From contig PWOD01000128.1 of assembly GCA_003557545.1 (NCBI GenBank), forward strand, positions 1 to 17,878: a DNA stretch of 17,878 bases, read 5' to 3'. Below, in pieces: positions 1-6,032 of this stretch. The DNA comes from a bacterium (GTDB lineage: Bacteria; T1Sed10-126). The first letter of the stretch is position 1, and each line of letters begins with the position of its first letter. The translations under genes were made by a program, and so were the position numbers. Under the pieces are notes generated by a model. The model worked only from the letters and a program-made list of their open reading frames with translations. It ran no database searches and had not been told where the DNA came from.

Positions 1-1
1 G

Positions 2-91
2 ACAGGTGATATGGGCTTATTATGGACCCGATTGTTGAAATGGGGACAAAAATTGGCCTCTTATCCGTTTATCGTGAAATATTTTATTTAA
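2..91 (+). CDS. possible 3' end of an upstream gene (partial)
   Basis: An open frame runs from the window edge to a TAA at 89-91 and encodes about 29 residues rich in aromatic and basic amino acids, ending in Val-Lys-Tyr-Phe-Ile. The other two plus-strand frames are closed within about 40 bases. The composition looks protein-like, but the stretch is too short for any family assignment, and it could be chance in AT-rich DNA. No terminator hairpin is visible after it. Confidence 0.3.
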   Translation, partial: TGDMGLLWTRLLKWGQKLASYPFIVKYFI

Positions 92-131
92 TGGACAACA
101 AAGAACAAAAATATTGTATGTTATCAAAAAA

Positions 132-161
132 TTGATAAACTTGGACTTGTTGCGGTAGACT
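132..161 (+). promoter_or_regulatory. candidate promoter of the beta-barrel gene
   Basis: TTGATA (132-137) and TAGACT (156-161) are separated by 18 bases and would give a leader of about 90 nt before the ATG at 261. The -35 element overlaps a small perfect inverted repeat, TTATCAA-4 nt-TTGATAA (121-138), which could be an operator or just AT-rich symmetry. Both boxes are imperfect matches to the housekeeping sigma consensus. Confidence 0.35.
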
Positions 162-260
162 CTTAATTGAGTTTGTGAGAGGGACTATTTATTGGAGTGT
201 TCAGACAATCAAGCATTTTTTGATAAAAAAATAAATACTTTTAAGGGATAGGTGAATTAT

Positions 261-908
261 ATGGGGAAAGTGTTCAGACAAAAAACTCGATTTTTTTCGC
301 TGATATTGGCTGTTTTAGTGTTATTGGTGTGGGTTGATTTATTGTATGCCGCTGAGTATGAGGGGAAGAATAGTAGGGTTGGAAATGCGGGTTTTTCTTA
401 TCAGCAAGGTAGGTGGGTTACAAATGAGTATGATTTTCCACGTTTTGCTATCGGTGCGGGATCTTTTGCAAATGTTTATGATTCTGACAATTGGGATAAT
501 AGTTGGGGTGGATTAGCTTTGCGGTTTACAGCTTATATTAACAAGCACTTTGCGATCCGAAGTAGACTTTATTCTACTGTGGCTAAGGATACTTTTGATT
601 ATGATGCTAAAATTTCAGGTTTAGATTTTGGACTAATGGTTGGTAGCAATTGGGCTGAAGGATTTAATGTCATGGGAGGATTGGGTTTTTATACAGAAAA
701 TTTTACCTGGGATCATCCTCTGGCTTCCAGCGACAGTTGGTCTGGAGGGTTGGTGTCGTTGGGAATAGGTTATCAATGGAGAAATCTTTCTTTAGAACTG
801 GTTGGAGATATTAAGGATCCTTCCGATCCAGAAAGTTATTTTGAGGGTGGTAGTTCTAATGCGACTTATACATCCGGTTCATTAACTTTGGAATATATTT
901 TCGATTGA
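261..908 (+). CDS. exported outer-membrane beta-barrel-like protein, 215 aa
   Basis: This is probably a small outer-membrane beta-barrel of the OmpW/OmpA-barrel size class; its function is unknown. A basic N-terminus is followed by a hydrophobic core (about residues 12-28) and an Ala-rich cleavage site near residues 30-31, a classic Sec signal peptide. The mature part alternates polar and hydrophobic residues, is rich in Gly, Tyr, Trp, Asn and Ser, and ends in a beta-strand with Tyr-Ile-Phe-Asp, close to the terminal aromatic signature of outer-membrane proteins. I chose the ATG at 261 over the upstream GTG at 252 because AGGTGA at 250-255 sits 5 nt before it. The gene stands alone, and its base composition looks AT-richer than the genes after 6000. 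It implies a diderm cell. Family assignment rests on pattern only, not a specific motif. Confidence 0.75.
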   Translation: MGKVFRQKTRFFSLILAVLVLLVWVDLLYAAEYEGKNSRVGNAGFSYQQGRWVTNEYDFPRFAIGAGSFANVYDSDNWDNSWGGLALRFTAYINKHFAIRSRLYSTVAKDTFDYDAKISGLDFGLMVGSNWAEGFNVMGGLGFYTENFTWDHPLASSDSWSGGLVSLGIGYQWRNLSLELVGDIKDPSDPESYFEGGSSNATYTSGSLTLEYIFD

Positions 909-1278
909 TTAGAAAACTGATGTAAAATAACTTCTTTGGTAGTGCACTCAACCCTCAAAAAGCCCACAATATCCTGGCTAGCCAGAAAACTATCCGTGAG
1001 AAATATTTTATCCCGATTTTAATGAGCCTTAAACTGTGTTATTTTTGAATTTATAACATACTTTACTCAATCCTAATTTTTTGTTCTGTACGTAAACGCA
1101 TTAAAGCCGTTACAAGATGCCGCTTTAGAAGGCATTGAAATCGGGGTGATCTAAGAGCAAAGCTATATGAGTGAAAGAAAAACACTTGCGTATATTTGCG
1201 CGTTTTAACGAAAAAGGGGTAAAATAGAAAATAGCTCAAAGGGCTAGTAATGAGTGATATGAATAGAACAAAAGCAAA
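909..1278. other. intergenic stretch, no recognisable gene
   Basis: About 370 bases between the beta-barrel gene and the tRNA-like fragment. It holds a perfect 10-bp palindrome TGGCTAGCCA near 977-986. Two short start-less open frames (about 929-1048 and 1089-1154) read like protein on the plus strand, but neither matches a family I recognise. They may be remnants of a decayed gene. No clear terminator or promoter was found. Confidence 0.5.
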
Positions 1279-1306
1279 TGAGCCGGGTGGGATTCGAACC
1301 CACGAC
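1279..1306 (-). repeat. 28-nt duplicate of the tRNA-Lys 3' end
   Basis: These 28 bases are identical to 1484-1511, the T-arm, the 3' acceptor strand and the discriminator base of the tRNA-Lys gene, in the same orientation. The match stops abruptly on both sides (1278 versus 1483 differ; 1307 onwards diverges). The remainder of a tRNA (D-arm, anticodon arm, 5' acceptor strand) is absent, so this is a fragment and not a second gene. Such 3'-end copies are typical of attachment-site duplication by elements that integrate into tRNA genes, but no integrase gene is present here. Confidence 0.85.
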
Positions 1307-1431
1307 CCGTCGCATCCTGCTCCTCAAGGGGGAAGCATCTTCCCCCTCGACGCTTCGCTGCTCCCCCACGGCACATCCTGTGCCTGAAACCCTGAGGGAT
1401 GACTCCCTCAGACTCCCTGGGTGTCGTGGTT
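1307..1431 (-). repeat. hairpin-rich cassette between tRNA-Lys and its 3' fragment
   Basis: This is a GC-rich block in an AT-rich neighbourhood with three perfect short hairpins: GGGGGAAG-CAT-CTTCCCCC (1328-1346), GGCACA-TCC-TGTGCC (1370-1384) and CTGAGGGA-TGAC-TCCCTCAG (1392-1411). On the minus strand, two diverged copies of a unit beginning GGAGCAG and ending near GCG-CG lie beside them. The ends are complementary: CCACGAC at 1300-1306 (inside the tRNA fragment) and GTCGTGG at 1423-1429. The whole block could therefore fold as a closed multi-hairpin structure. Hairpin-plus-linker units of this general style occur as extragenic repeats in many bacteria. Whether this one is a repeat family, a small mobile element or a structured RNA is open. 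Confidence 0.6.
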
Positions 1432-1483
1432 ATTGATTATATTAAAGTTTACCGGGGAACTGTAGCTGTGGGGTAATGATAAG

Positions 1484-1557
1484 TGAGCCGGGTGGGATTC
1501 GAACCCACGACACCCGGATTAAAAGTCCGATGCTCTGGCCAACTGAGCTACCGGCTC
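1484..1557 (-). tRNA. tRNA-Lys (UUU)
   Basis: Read on the minus strand, the gene folds as a complete cloverleaf: acceptor stem GAGCCGG/CCGGCTC, D-stem GCTC/GAGC, anticodon stem TCGGA/TCCGG with loop CTTTTAA (anticodon UUU), and T-arm GTGGG-TTCGAAT-CCCAC. The discriminator base is A at 1484. The CCA end is not encoded. It lies divergent from the stress-protein gene. Its 3' terminal 28 nt are duplicated about 205 bp further downstream at 1279-1306. Confidence 0.97.
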
Positions 1558-1569
1558 AACTTGTTTGTA

Positions 1570-1595
1570 GGTTAATTTCCAGGAAGGAAATTACC
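1570..1595. repeat. imperfect inverted repeat upstream of tRNA-Lys
   Basis: GGTTAATTTCC (1570-1580) and GGAAATTACC (1586-1595) are complementary over 10 bp with a one-base bulge and a 5-base loop. It lies just upstream of the tRNA gene on the minus strand and about 190 bp before the stress-protein gene on the plus strand. It could be a protein-binding site or a small stem in the pre-tRNA leader. No T-run follows that would make it a terminator. Confidence 0.4.
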
Positions 1596-1781
1596 TGTTT
1601 ACAGTGCGAATATGGTACATTTTTTTTCAAAAAATAAAAGGGTTTTATTGTTAAAATCAGGATTTTATTATTGTTATGGTAAGTGGGGGAGTTCTGAAAA
1701 TTTAGAAATGCTTTTTTTACAGAGGGTAGAATGATACTATCAGACTGAGTTTGACACAAAAAAGTTAAGGACTGATTTTAG

Positions 1782-2261
1782 ATGAAAACCTTCTCTAGAA
1801 TTTTAGTTCCAATTGATATGTCAAAGAACTGTTTGCCAGCGCTTAAGGTGGCAAGAAAAATGGTAGCAGAAACTGATTCTACTTTAGCTTTTTTGTATGT
1901 GTTACGTTCAGAAGGGGAAGAGGTGGAATCATTTCGTTCGCTTTATAAACGTGAAATGTCAGCGGATAAATTAATTTCAACTTATGTTTATCCACGGGTA
2001 AAGGATTGGCTTCGTGAGATCGATCCCCGGCTGACTGATCAAAGTCGTCTTGAGGTGCGGGTGGGCAAGCCGCATGAAGAGATTCTTAAATATGCTTCTG
2101 AGCGGGAGTTCGACCTGGTAGTCATGGGGACCCATGGTCGCATTGGATTTAAACGCTGGTGGATTGGATCTGTGGCGGAGCGTGTGGTTCGTCAGTCAGA
2201 CTGTCCGGTATTAACCGTCCGTTCGCGCGGCAAGGCAACTGATAGGGTTATCGGCGAGTGA
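1782..2261 (+). CDS. universal stress protein (UspA family), 159 aa
   Basis: A single-domain cytoplasmic UspA-family protein, expected to bind ATP or AMP and to dimerise; members are usually induced under growth arrest or stress. The N-terminal beta-strand carries the family's Val-Pro-Ile-Asp (Asp12, nucleotide contact). The C-terminal signature G-x2-G-x9-G-S is complete at Gly116, Gly119, Gly129 and Ser130, which puts it in the nucleotide-binding subgroup. The length is normal for one Usp domain. The ATG at 1782 has AAGGA at 1767-1771, about 10 nt upstream. The gene is apparently monocistronic, divergent from tRNA-Lys and followed by tRNA-Ala on the same strand. The specific stress role cannot be read from sequence. 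Confidence 0.93.
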   Translation: MKTFSRILVPIDMSKNCLPALKVARKMVAETDSTLAFLYVLRSEGEEVESFRSLYKREMSADKLISTYVYPRVKDWLREIDPRLTDQSRLEVRVGKPHEEILKYASEREFDLVVMGTHGRIGFKRWWIGSVAERVVRQSDCPVLTVRSRGKATDRVIGE

Positions 2262-2331
2262 GCAAATCAAAGGTTTGATTGTCCTGTTCTGTTAAAGTCG
2301 ATCAGAGACCGGCAAAAATCTTCAGTGGGAA

Positions 2332-2360
2332 TTGAATGATTGTCCAATAACTGATAAAAT
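2332..2360 (+). promoter_or_regulatory. promoter of tRNA-Ala
   Basis: TTGAAT (2332-2337) and TAAAAT (2355-2360) are spaced by exactly 17 bases and end 27 bases before the mature tRNA-Ala 5' end, as expected for a tRNA promoter with a short leader. It is independent of the upstream stress-protein gene, whose stop lies about 70 bases before the -35 box. Confidence 0.6.
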
Positions 2361-2387
2361 TAATGTTCGCTAAAAGTTTGTTGGTCA

Positions 2388-2460
2388 GGGGCTGTAGCTC
2401 AGCTGGGAGAGCGTCTCGTTCGCAACGAGGAGGTCACGGGTTCGAATCCCGTCAGCTCCA
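2388..2460 (+). tRNA. tRNA-Ala (CGC)
   Basis: A complete cloverleaf: acceptor GGGGCTG/CAGCTCC, D-stem GCTC/GAGC, anticodon stem TCTCG/CGAGG with loop TTCGCAA (anticodon CGC, reading GCG), and T-arm with TTCGAAT loop. The third acceptor pair is G3:U70, the universal identity element of alanine tRNAs, which confirms the call. CCA is not encoded. It is convergent with the helicase gene, whose stop is only about 16 bases away, and no terminator hairpin is visible between them. Confidence 0.96.
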
Positions 2461-2476
2461 TTATTGTCTATTGATA

Positions 2477-3868
2477 CTAAATATTCTCCCGTTCAATCCG
2501 ATAGCCGATAGTTTTTTCGATTGCCCGGAGATCATCTTTATCCCGCCGTGTAGCCAGTGTGTAGGCGTCACCTGTTTCGCCGGCTCGTCCTGTTCGCCCG
2601 ATTCGATGGGTGTAGACATCTGGCTCATCAGGCACATCATAATTAATTACGTGGGAGATATGATCAACGTCAAGTCCGCGCGCCGCAACGTTAGTGGCGA
2701 CAAGAAACTGAAAGCGTTGCCGTCGGAAACCGGACATTGTAGCTTCCCGTGCGATCGAATCCATTCCTCCCTGAAGACCACAGGCGTTGTAACCCTGGTT
2801 ACGTAGTTTACGAGTAAGTTTACGAACCGTATTTCTGGTGCGGCAGAAGATGATTCCAGAGGTGATGTTTTTATGGTCCAGAATTTTTTTCAGTATACGA
2901 TCTTTATCCTGTGGTTTGACCGGGACAATAAAATGAGAAATTGTGCTGGTTGGTGCCTGTCGGCCGACGGAAATTTTTTCCGGTTGGTCGAGAATTCGTT
3001 CGGCAAGTTTTTGGATCGGTGTGGGAATGGTGGCTGAAAAGAAAAGGTTTTGTCTCCCCTGGGGGATGCGGTACATGATTTTTTTAATTTCAGGTAAAAA
3101 ACCCATATCACACATTCTATCAGCTTCATCCAGCACAAAATATTTTATAGAACGAAAATTCACAGTTCCCCGGCCATAATGGTCAAGCAGCCGCCCGGGA
3201 CAGGCTATAAGCAGGTCAACCGGTTTTTCTAACCGATCAATTTCAGAATATATATCGGTTCCTCCATAAACGCTTTCAATATTAAAACGTCCGCCCGGAT
3301 TTAGTTTTTCGGCCTCTCTGGTAATCTGATCGGCCAGTTCGTGGGTGGGAGCGAGAACCAGGGCTTGTGGACCCTGTTCGGCTGGTTCCAACAGTTGAAA
3401 AATCGGTAGTAGAAAAGCGGCGGTTTTCCCGGTGCCTGTGGGGGCGGTGCTGACGATATCATTGCCTTCTAAGACGATGGGGATCGTTTCTGCTTGAACG
3501 GGCCGGGGATTTTCAAAACCGGCTTTTGTTAATGTTTCGATCAGTTCATCATTCAGGCCAAGGTCGGCAAAGCTTACGTCGGGGACAGGTTCCGGTTCTG
3601 GCCGGGTGAATTCAGCCTGAGGCTGTTCAGATTTAACTGGTTGGGCAGCTGGAGTAGTCCCATTAGTTTTTTTAACCTGACCCGCTGCTGGCCCTTTTTT
3701 AGTTGTTATAACTTCAAATTCTACCTGATCTCCAGAGGAAAGTTGGTTAGAATTATTTGAGTTTATAACATTTGAAATGTGGACAAAAAGATCGTCGCCA
3801 CCTTGCTGTTCGATAAACCCAAAACCCTTTTTTGCATCAAACCATTTCACAGTACCGATATTTGCCAT
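2477..3868 (-). CDS. cold-shock domain / DEAD-box RNA helicase fusion, 463 aa
   Basis: An ATP-dependent RNA-unwinding enzyme with its own RNA-chaperone domain. Residues 1-67 form a CspA-type cold-shock domain with both RNA-binding motifs (KGFGFIE at 14-20, DLFVHIS at 26-32). A Pro/Glu-rich linker (about 68-97) follows, then a full DEAD-box core: Q motif region 99-125, Walker A APTGTGKT (142-149), motif Ia PTHELA (174-179), DEAD (247-250), SAT (278-280), motif [11 protein letters not shown] and motif [10 protein letters not shown] (421-428). The protein ends about 35 residues after motif VI, so there is no RhlE/CsdA-like tail. Motif Ia has His where Arg is nearly always found. The ATG at 3868 has an AGGATGG-type SD about 11 nt upstream. 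The domain pairing suggests a role in unfolding RNA in the cold or in ribosome assembly; that role is inferred. Confidence 0.94.
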   Translation of the reverse strand: MANIGTVKWFDAKKGFGFIEQQGGDDLFVHISNVINSNNSNQLSSGDQVEFEVITTKKGPAAGQVKKTNGTTPAAQPVKSEQPQAEFTRPEPEPVPDVSFADLGLNDELIETLTKAGFENPRPVQAETIPIVLEGNDIVSTAPTGTGKTAAFLLPIFQLLEPAEQGPQALVLAPTHELADQITREAEKLNPGGRFNIESVYGGTDIYSEIDRLEKPVDLLIACPGRLLDHYGRGTVNFRSIKYFVLDEADRMCDMGFLPEIKKIMYRIPQGRQNLFFSATIPTPIQKLAERILDQPEKISVGRQAPTSTISHFIVPVKPQDKDRILKKILDHKNITSGIIFCRTRNTVRKLTRKLRNQGYNACGLQGGMDSIAREATMSGFRRQRFQFLVATNVAARGLDVDHISHVINYDVPDEPDVYTHRIGRTGRAGETGDAYTLATRRDKDDLRAIEKTIGYRIERENI

Positions 3869-4191
3869 TGCTAAAAAAACACCATCCTAATATTTTTTGC
3901 TGGAGAGGATCAATTAAGGGAGTTTATTTTTAAATAGTGAAGTAATTGCACAGCACAAAATTTAAAAATTGCAGGTATATTCCCCGGTTACATAGTGACT
4001 AATCATCCAGCTTGATTATTGATTCAGTCAAATATTATACAGCAAATTTAGATTTTTCATAGTAGTTTAGAGTTGAATTTGATGTTATTAAGCGAGCGAT
4101 TTTTGAGTTTTAGCCAGCGGTGGTTAAAATAGAGCTGCAGATAACCAGGTGATTCGGGGAATGGTCGAAGGGGCTTGACGATCAACAGTGG
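3869..4191. other. intergenic region holding the helicase leader
   Basis: This stretch separates the methyltransferase stop from the helicase start, both on the minus strand. It contains the candidate helicase promoter and about 160 nt of AT-rich leader. No open frame of note and no convincing terminator for the upstream methyltransferase unit were seen. Confidence 0.5.
4034..4039 (-). promoter_or_regulatory. candidate -10 box of the helicase gene
   Basis: A perfect TATAAT on the minus strand (4039 to 4034), preceded directly by TG. The -35 region is weak (TATGAA or similar at 17 bases spacing). Transcription would begin near 4027 and give a 5' leader of about 160 nt. That length recalls the long, temperature-sensing leader of cspA in Escherichia coli, but no cold-box sequence was identified. 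Confidence 0.45.
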
Positions 4192-5016
4192 TTAAAAAAG
4201 CTGTCGTTGTTGTTCGCCCAACCGTTCTCGGGCAGTTTTCAGATAATCGGGATCGATTTCGAACCCAACAAAATCAAGTTTAAGTTGCTGGGCTGCCAGG
4301 GCGCTGTTACCAATACCGAGGAAAGGATCAACCACCAGCCGGGTTTTTTCCAGACCGTGTAATTTAATTGCCATTTCAGCCAGGGCGGGTGGAAAACTTG
4401 CCGGGTGGGGACGATCTTTTTGGCGGTTCTGGATTGTTTCATAAGGGATAAACCAGGTATTACCGCGACACCTGAGATCCTGGTTATCCCGTCCCCAGCG
4501 TTTGATATTTGATTTATCCTTATAAGGAACCCCAATGGCTTTTCTGTCAAGCTGTACATCATCATTGTGGGTAAGGTGAAAAATATATTCATGACACTGG
4601 TTGAGGTAACGCTGGCTGTTGATCGGTTTGTAATGGCCGATATTTAGTTCGGCGCGGTTCTGCGAATGGTCCGGCTGGATGGTAATCGATTTAATCCAGT
4701 GGATTTCATTCTGTAGTTGAAAAAAATTTCGTAGTTCGAAAAGAACTTCATGGGGTCCCCAGAGATCGGAAGGTTTTGAACCAATGTTAAGAAAGATTGA
4801 GCCGTCGTCAGCCAGAACCTGCTTTATTTCCCGGGCCCACTGGCCTATCCAGTCCAGGTAAGAATCACGGCTTTCAGTATCATCATAGAGGTTATAAGCA
4901 ATACCCAGATTGTAAGGGGGAGAGGTTACGACTACGTCTACAGAACCGGGGCTTAATCGTCTGGAGAGATTCTCCAGGCAGTTTTCATTATAAAGTTTAA
5001 GATTTTGCCGGCTCAT
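4192..5016 (-). CDS. orphan DNA methyltransferase, beta class, 274 aa
   Basis: An S-adenosylmethionine-dependent DNA methyltransferase acting on an exocyclic amino group (N4-cytosine or N6-adenine). The motif order is that of the beta class: catalytic motif IV TSPPYN near residue 32-37, a central target-recognition region, a motif X-like Arg-Pro-His-Pro-Ala-x-Phe-Pro segment near 223-230, then motif I DPFLGIGNSALAA near 246-258 for cofactor binding. The TSPPY form of motif IV is common in N4-cytosine enzymes but does not settle the target base. No restriction endonuclease lies beside it, so it is an orphan modification enzyme. The ATG at 5016 starts 3 nt after the stop of the dehydrogenase gene, so the two are probably translationally coupled. 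Confidence 0.9.
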   Translation of the reverse strand: MSRQNLKLYNENCLENLSRRLSPGSVDVVVTSPPYNLGIAYNLYDDTESRDSYLDWIGQWAREIKQVLADDGSIFLNIGSKPSDLWGPHEVLFELRNFFQLQNEIHWIKSITIQPDHSQNRAELNIGHYKPINSQRYLNQCHEYIFHLTHNDDVQLDRKAIGVPYKDKSNIKRWGRDNQDLRCRGNTWFIPYETIQNRQKDRPHPASFPPALAEMAIKLHGLEKTRLVVDPFLGIGNSALAAQQLKLDFVGFEIDPDYLKTARERLGEQQRQLF

Positions 5017-5019
5017 AGT

Positions 5020-5739
5020 TTAACCACCCGGCTTGATTTGTGGGTGGAGGTCTAATTCACGTGTCCAGGCATCACGGGGTTGCTCATAAAGATGAATAAT
5101 TTCCCGGGCAATAGAACGGGGATTAATGAAACTGGAAGGATCTCTGTGGGGTTGTTCAGAACGTTTTTTCGGACTATCTATTTCACCGTTAACGGTGATG
5201 GCAACCAGGTGTACTCCACGATCCTGAAACTCCTCAGAAAGACTTAGAGTAAGCCCCCTAAGAGCAAACTTGGAGGCATTGTATGCGCAATGATTTAGCC
5301 GAGCTTCAACTGCTCCGGTGGCCAGAATATTGGCGACAAAACCACTGCCTTGCCGGGCCATTTTAGGTACCAGCTCCCGGGCCAGTATAAAGGGGCCCTG
5401 GCAGTTGACTTCCATATGTTTTTTGAAATGATTGAGGTTGGTATCTTCCAGCGGAGCTGGTCTATAATAACCGGCATTGTTGATCAAAACGGAGATAGGG
5501 GGCCATTGTTTGGGAATGGCTTGAGAAATATCACGTAATGATTCCGGCCGGTGAAAATCGATCGGTAGCGCTATACTGTCACCCGGTTCCTGTTGATTGA
5601 ATTCATCGGCCAGATCCTTTAATTTATCCATATCCCGCGCACACAGAAGCGTATTAAATCCATAATTGGTAAGGGCTCTGGCGATATGTTCTCCCAGTCC
5701 TCTTGAGGCGCCAGTGATCAAAGCAGTTTTGTTGAACAG
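5020..5739 (-). CDS. short-chain dehydrogenase/reductase, 239 aa, apparent CTG start
   Basis: An NAD(P)-dependent oxidoreductase of the classical SDR family. Numbered from the CTG at 5739, the cofactor motif TGASRGLG is at 9-16, NNAG at 87-90, the catalytic Asn near 112, and YxxxK as Tyr153/Lys157. The catalytic Ser expected 13 residues before Tyr is Ala140 (Thr141 is next to it), so activity may be altered. The first beta-strand, which every SDR needs, is complete only if translation begins upstream of the in-frame TTG at 5721. The in-frame CTG at 5739-5737 gives an ordinary SDR start (Met-Phe-Asn-Lys-Thr-Ala-Leu-Ile-Thr-Gly) and lies 6 nt after a strong SD, GGGGTGA (5752-5746). An in-frame TGA just upstream excludes any longer form. 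The substrate is unknown. Confidence 0.85.
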   Translation of the reverse strand: MFNKTALITGASRGLGEHIARALTNYGFNTLLCARDMDKLKDLADEFNQQEPGDSIALPIDFHRPESLRDISQAIPKQWPPISVLINNAGYYRPAPLEDTNLNHFKKHMEVNCQGPFILARELVPKMARQGSGFVANILATGAVEARLNHCAYNASKFALRGLTLSLSEEFQDRGVHLVAITVNGEIDSPKKRSEQPHRDPSSFINPRSIAREIIHLYEQPRDAWTRELDLHPQIKPGG

Positions 5740-5844
5740 TTTTGTTCACCCCGTAAATCTGCATCATGATTGGTTAAGCCCGTTAATTGGTAAAACACCG
5801 GTAAAGATAGCATGATAAGTTGATTGACTTGTATGAATCATCCA

Positions 5845-5873
5845 ATCTTACCACGTTTAAAAGAGATAGTCAA
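5845..5873 (-). promoter_or_regulatory. candidate promoter of the SDR-methyltransferase unit
   Basis: On the minus strand, TTGACT (5873-5868) and TAAGAT (5850-5845) are spaced by 17 bases and give a leader of about 100 nt. The -35 box is one base from consensus; the -10 box matches four of six. Confidence 0.5.
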
Positions 5874-5952
5874 AATTTATGAGTCAATTTTTATAAGAGT
5901 AAGTAAAGTGGCAGGATGAAGATGTGATATTGTTTTCAATAATCCTTCCATG

Positions 5953-5982
5953 CAGACATAGAGCAGGGTGATTAGTTATAAT
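5953..5982 (+). promoter_or_regulatory. candidate promoter of the long plus-strand operon
   Basis: CAGACA (5953-5958) and a perfect TATAAT (5977-5982) are spaced by 18 bases, about 45 nt before the mtaB start. It is divergent from the SDR promoter. No riboswitch, and in particular no thiamine-pyrophosphate aptamer, is visible in the short leader although thiazole genes lie downstream. Confidence 0.55.
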
Positions 5983-6032
5983 AAATAGATGGAATCTTTA
6001 GATTTGAGTACTGATGGAACGGAGTTTTAGAG

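Noticed and set aside
196-281. A 13-nt direct repeat (196-208 and 269-281) around the beta-barrel gene start
   Set aside because: It is a single short repeat in AT-rich DNA with no palindromic or operator-like structure.
929-1154. Two start-less open frames (929-1048 and 1089-1154) that read like protein fragments
   Set aside because: Both are short, have no start codon, and match no family I recognise. They could be gene remnants or chance, so I did not call a pseudogene.
1279-1431. A second tRNA gene on the minus strand
   Set aside because: Only the T-arm and 3' acceptor strand are present; there is no anticodon arm or D-arm, so it is a fragment.
1307-1431. A CRISPR-like array
   Set aside because: The hairpins differ in sequence and there are no regularly spaced identical repeats.
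1751-1779. TTGACA 17 bases before GATTTT as a promoter for the stress-protein gene
   Set aside because: The -10 box is poor and would place the start of transcription at or after the ATG.
2363-2806. A 147-residue plus-strand open frame across tRNA-Ala and the helicase 3' end
   Set aside because: It runs through a complete tRNA and antisense to a clear helicase gene; it is a shadow frame.
5983-6032. A thiamine-pyrophosphate riboswitch ahead of the operon containing thiS-thiG
   Set aside because: The leader is about 45 nt, too short for the aptamer, and its conserved core is not seen here or directly upstream of the thi genes.
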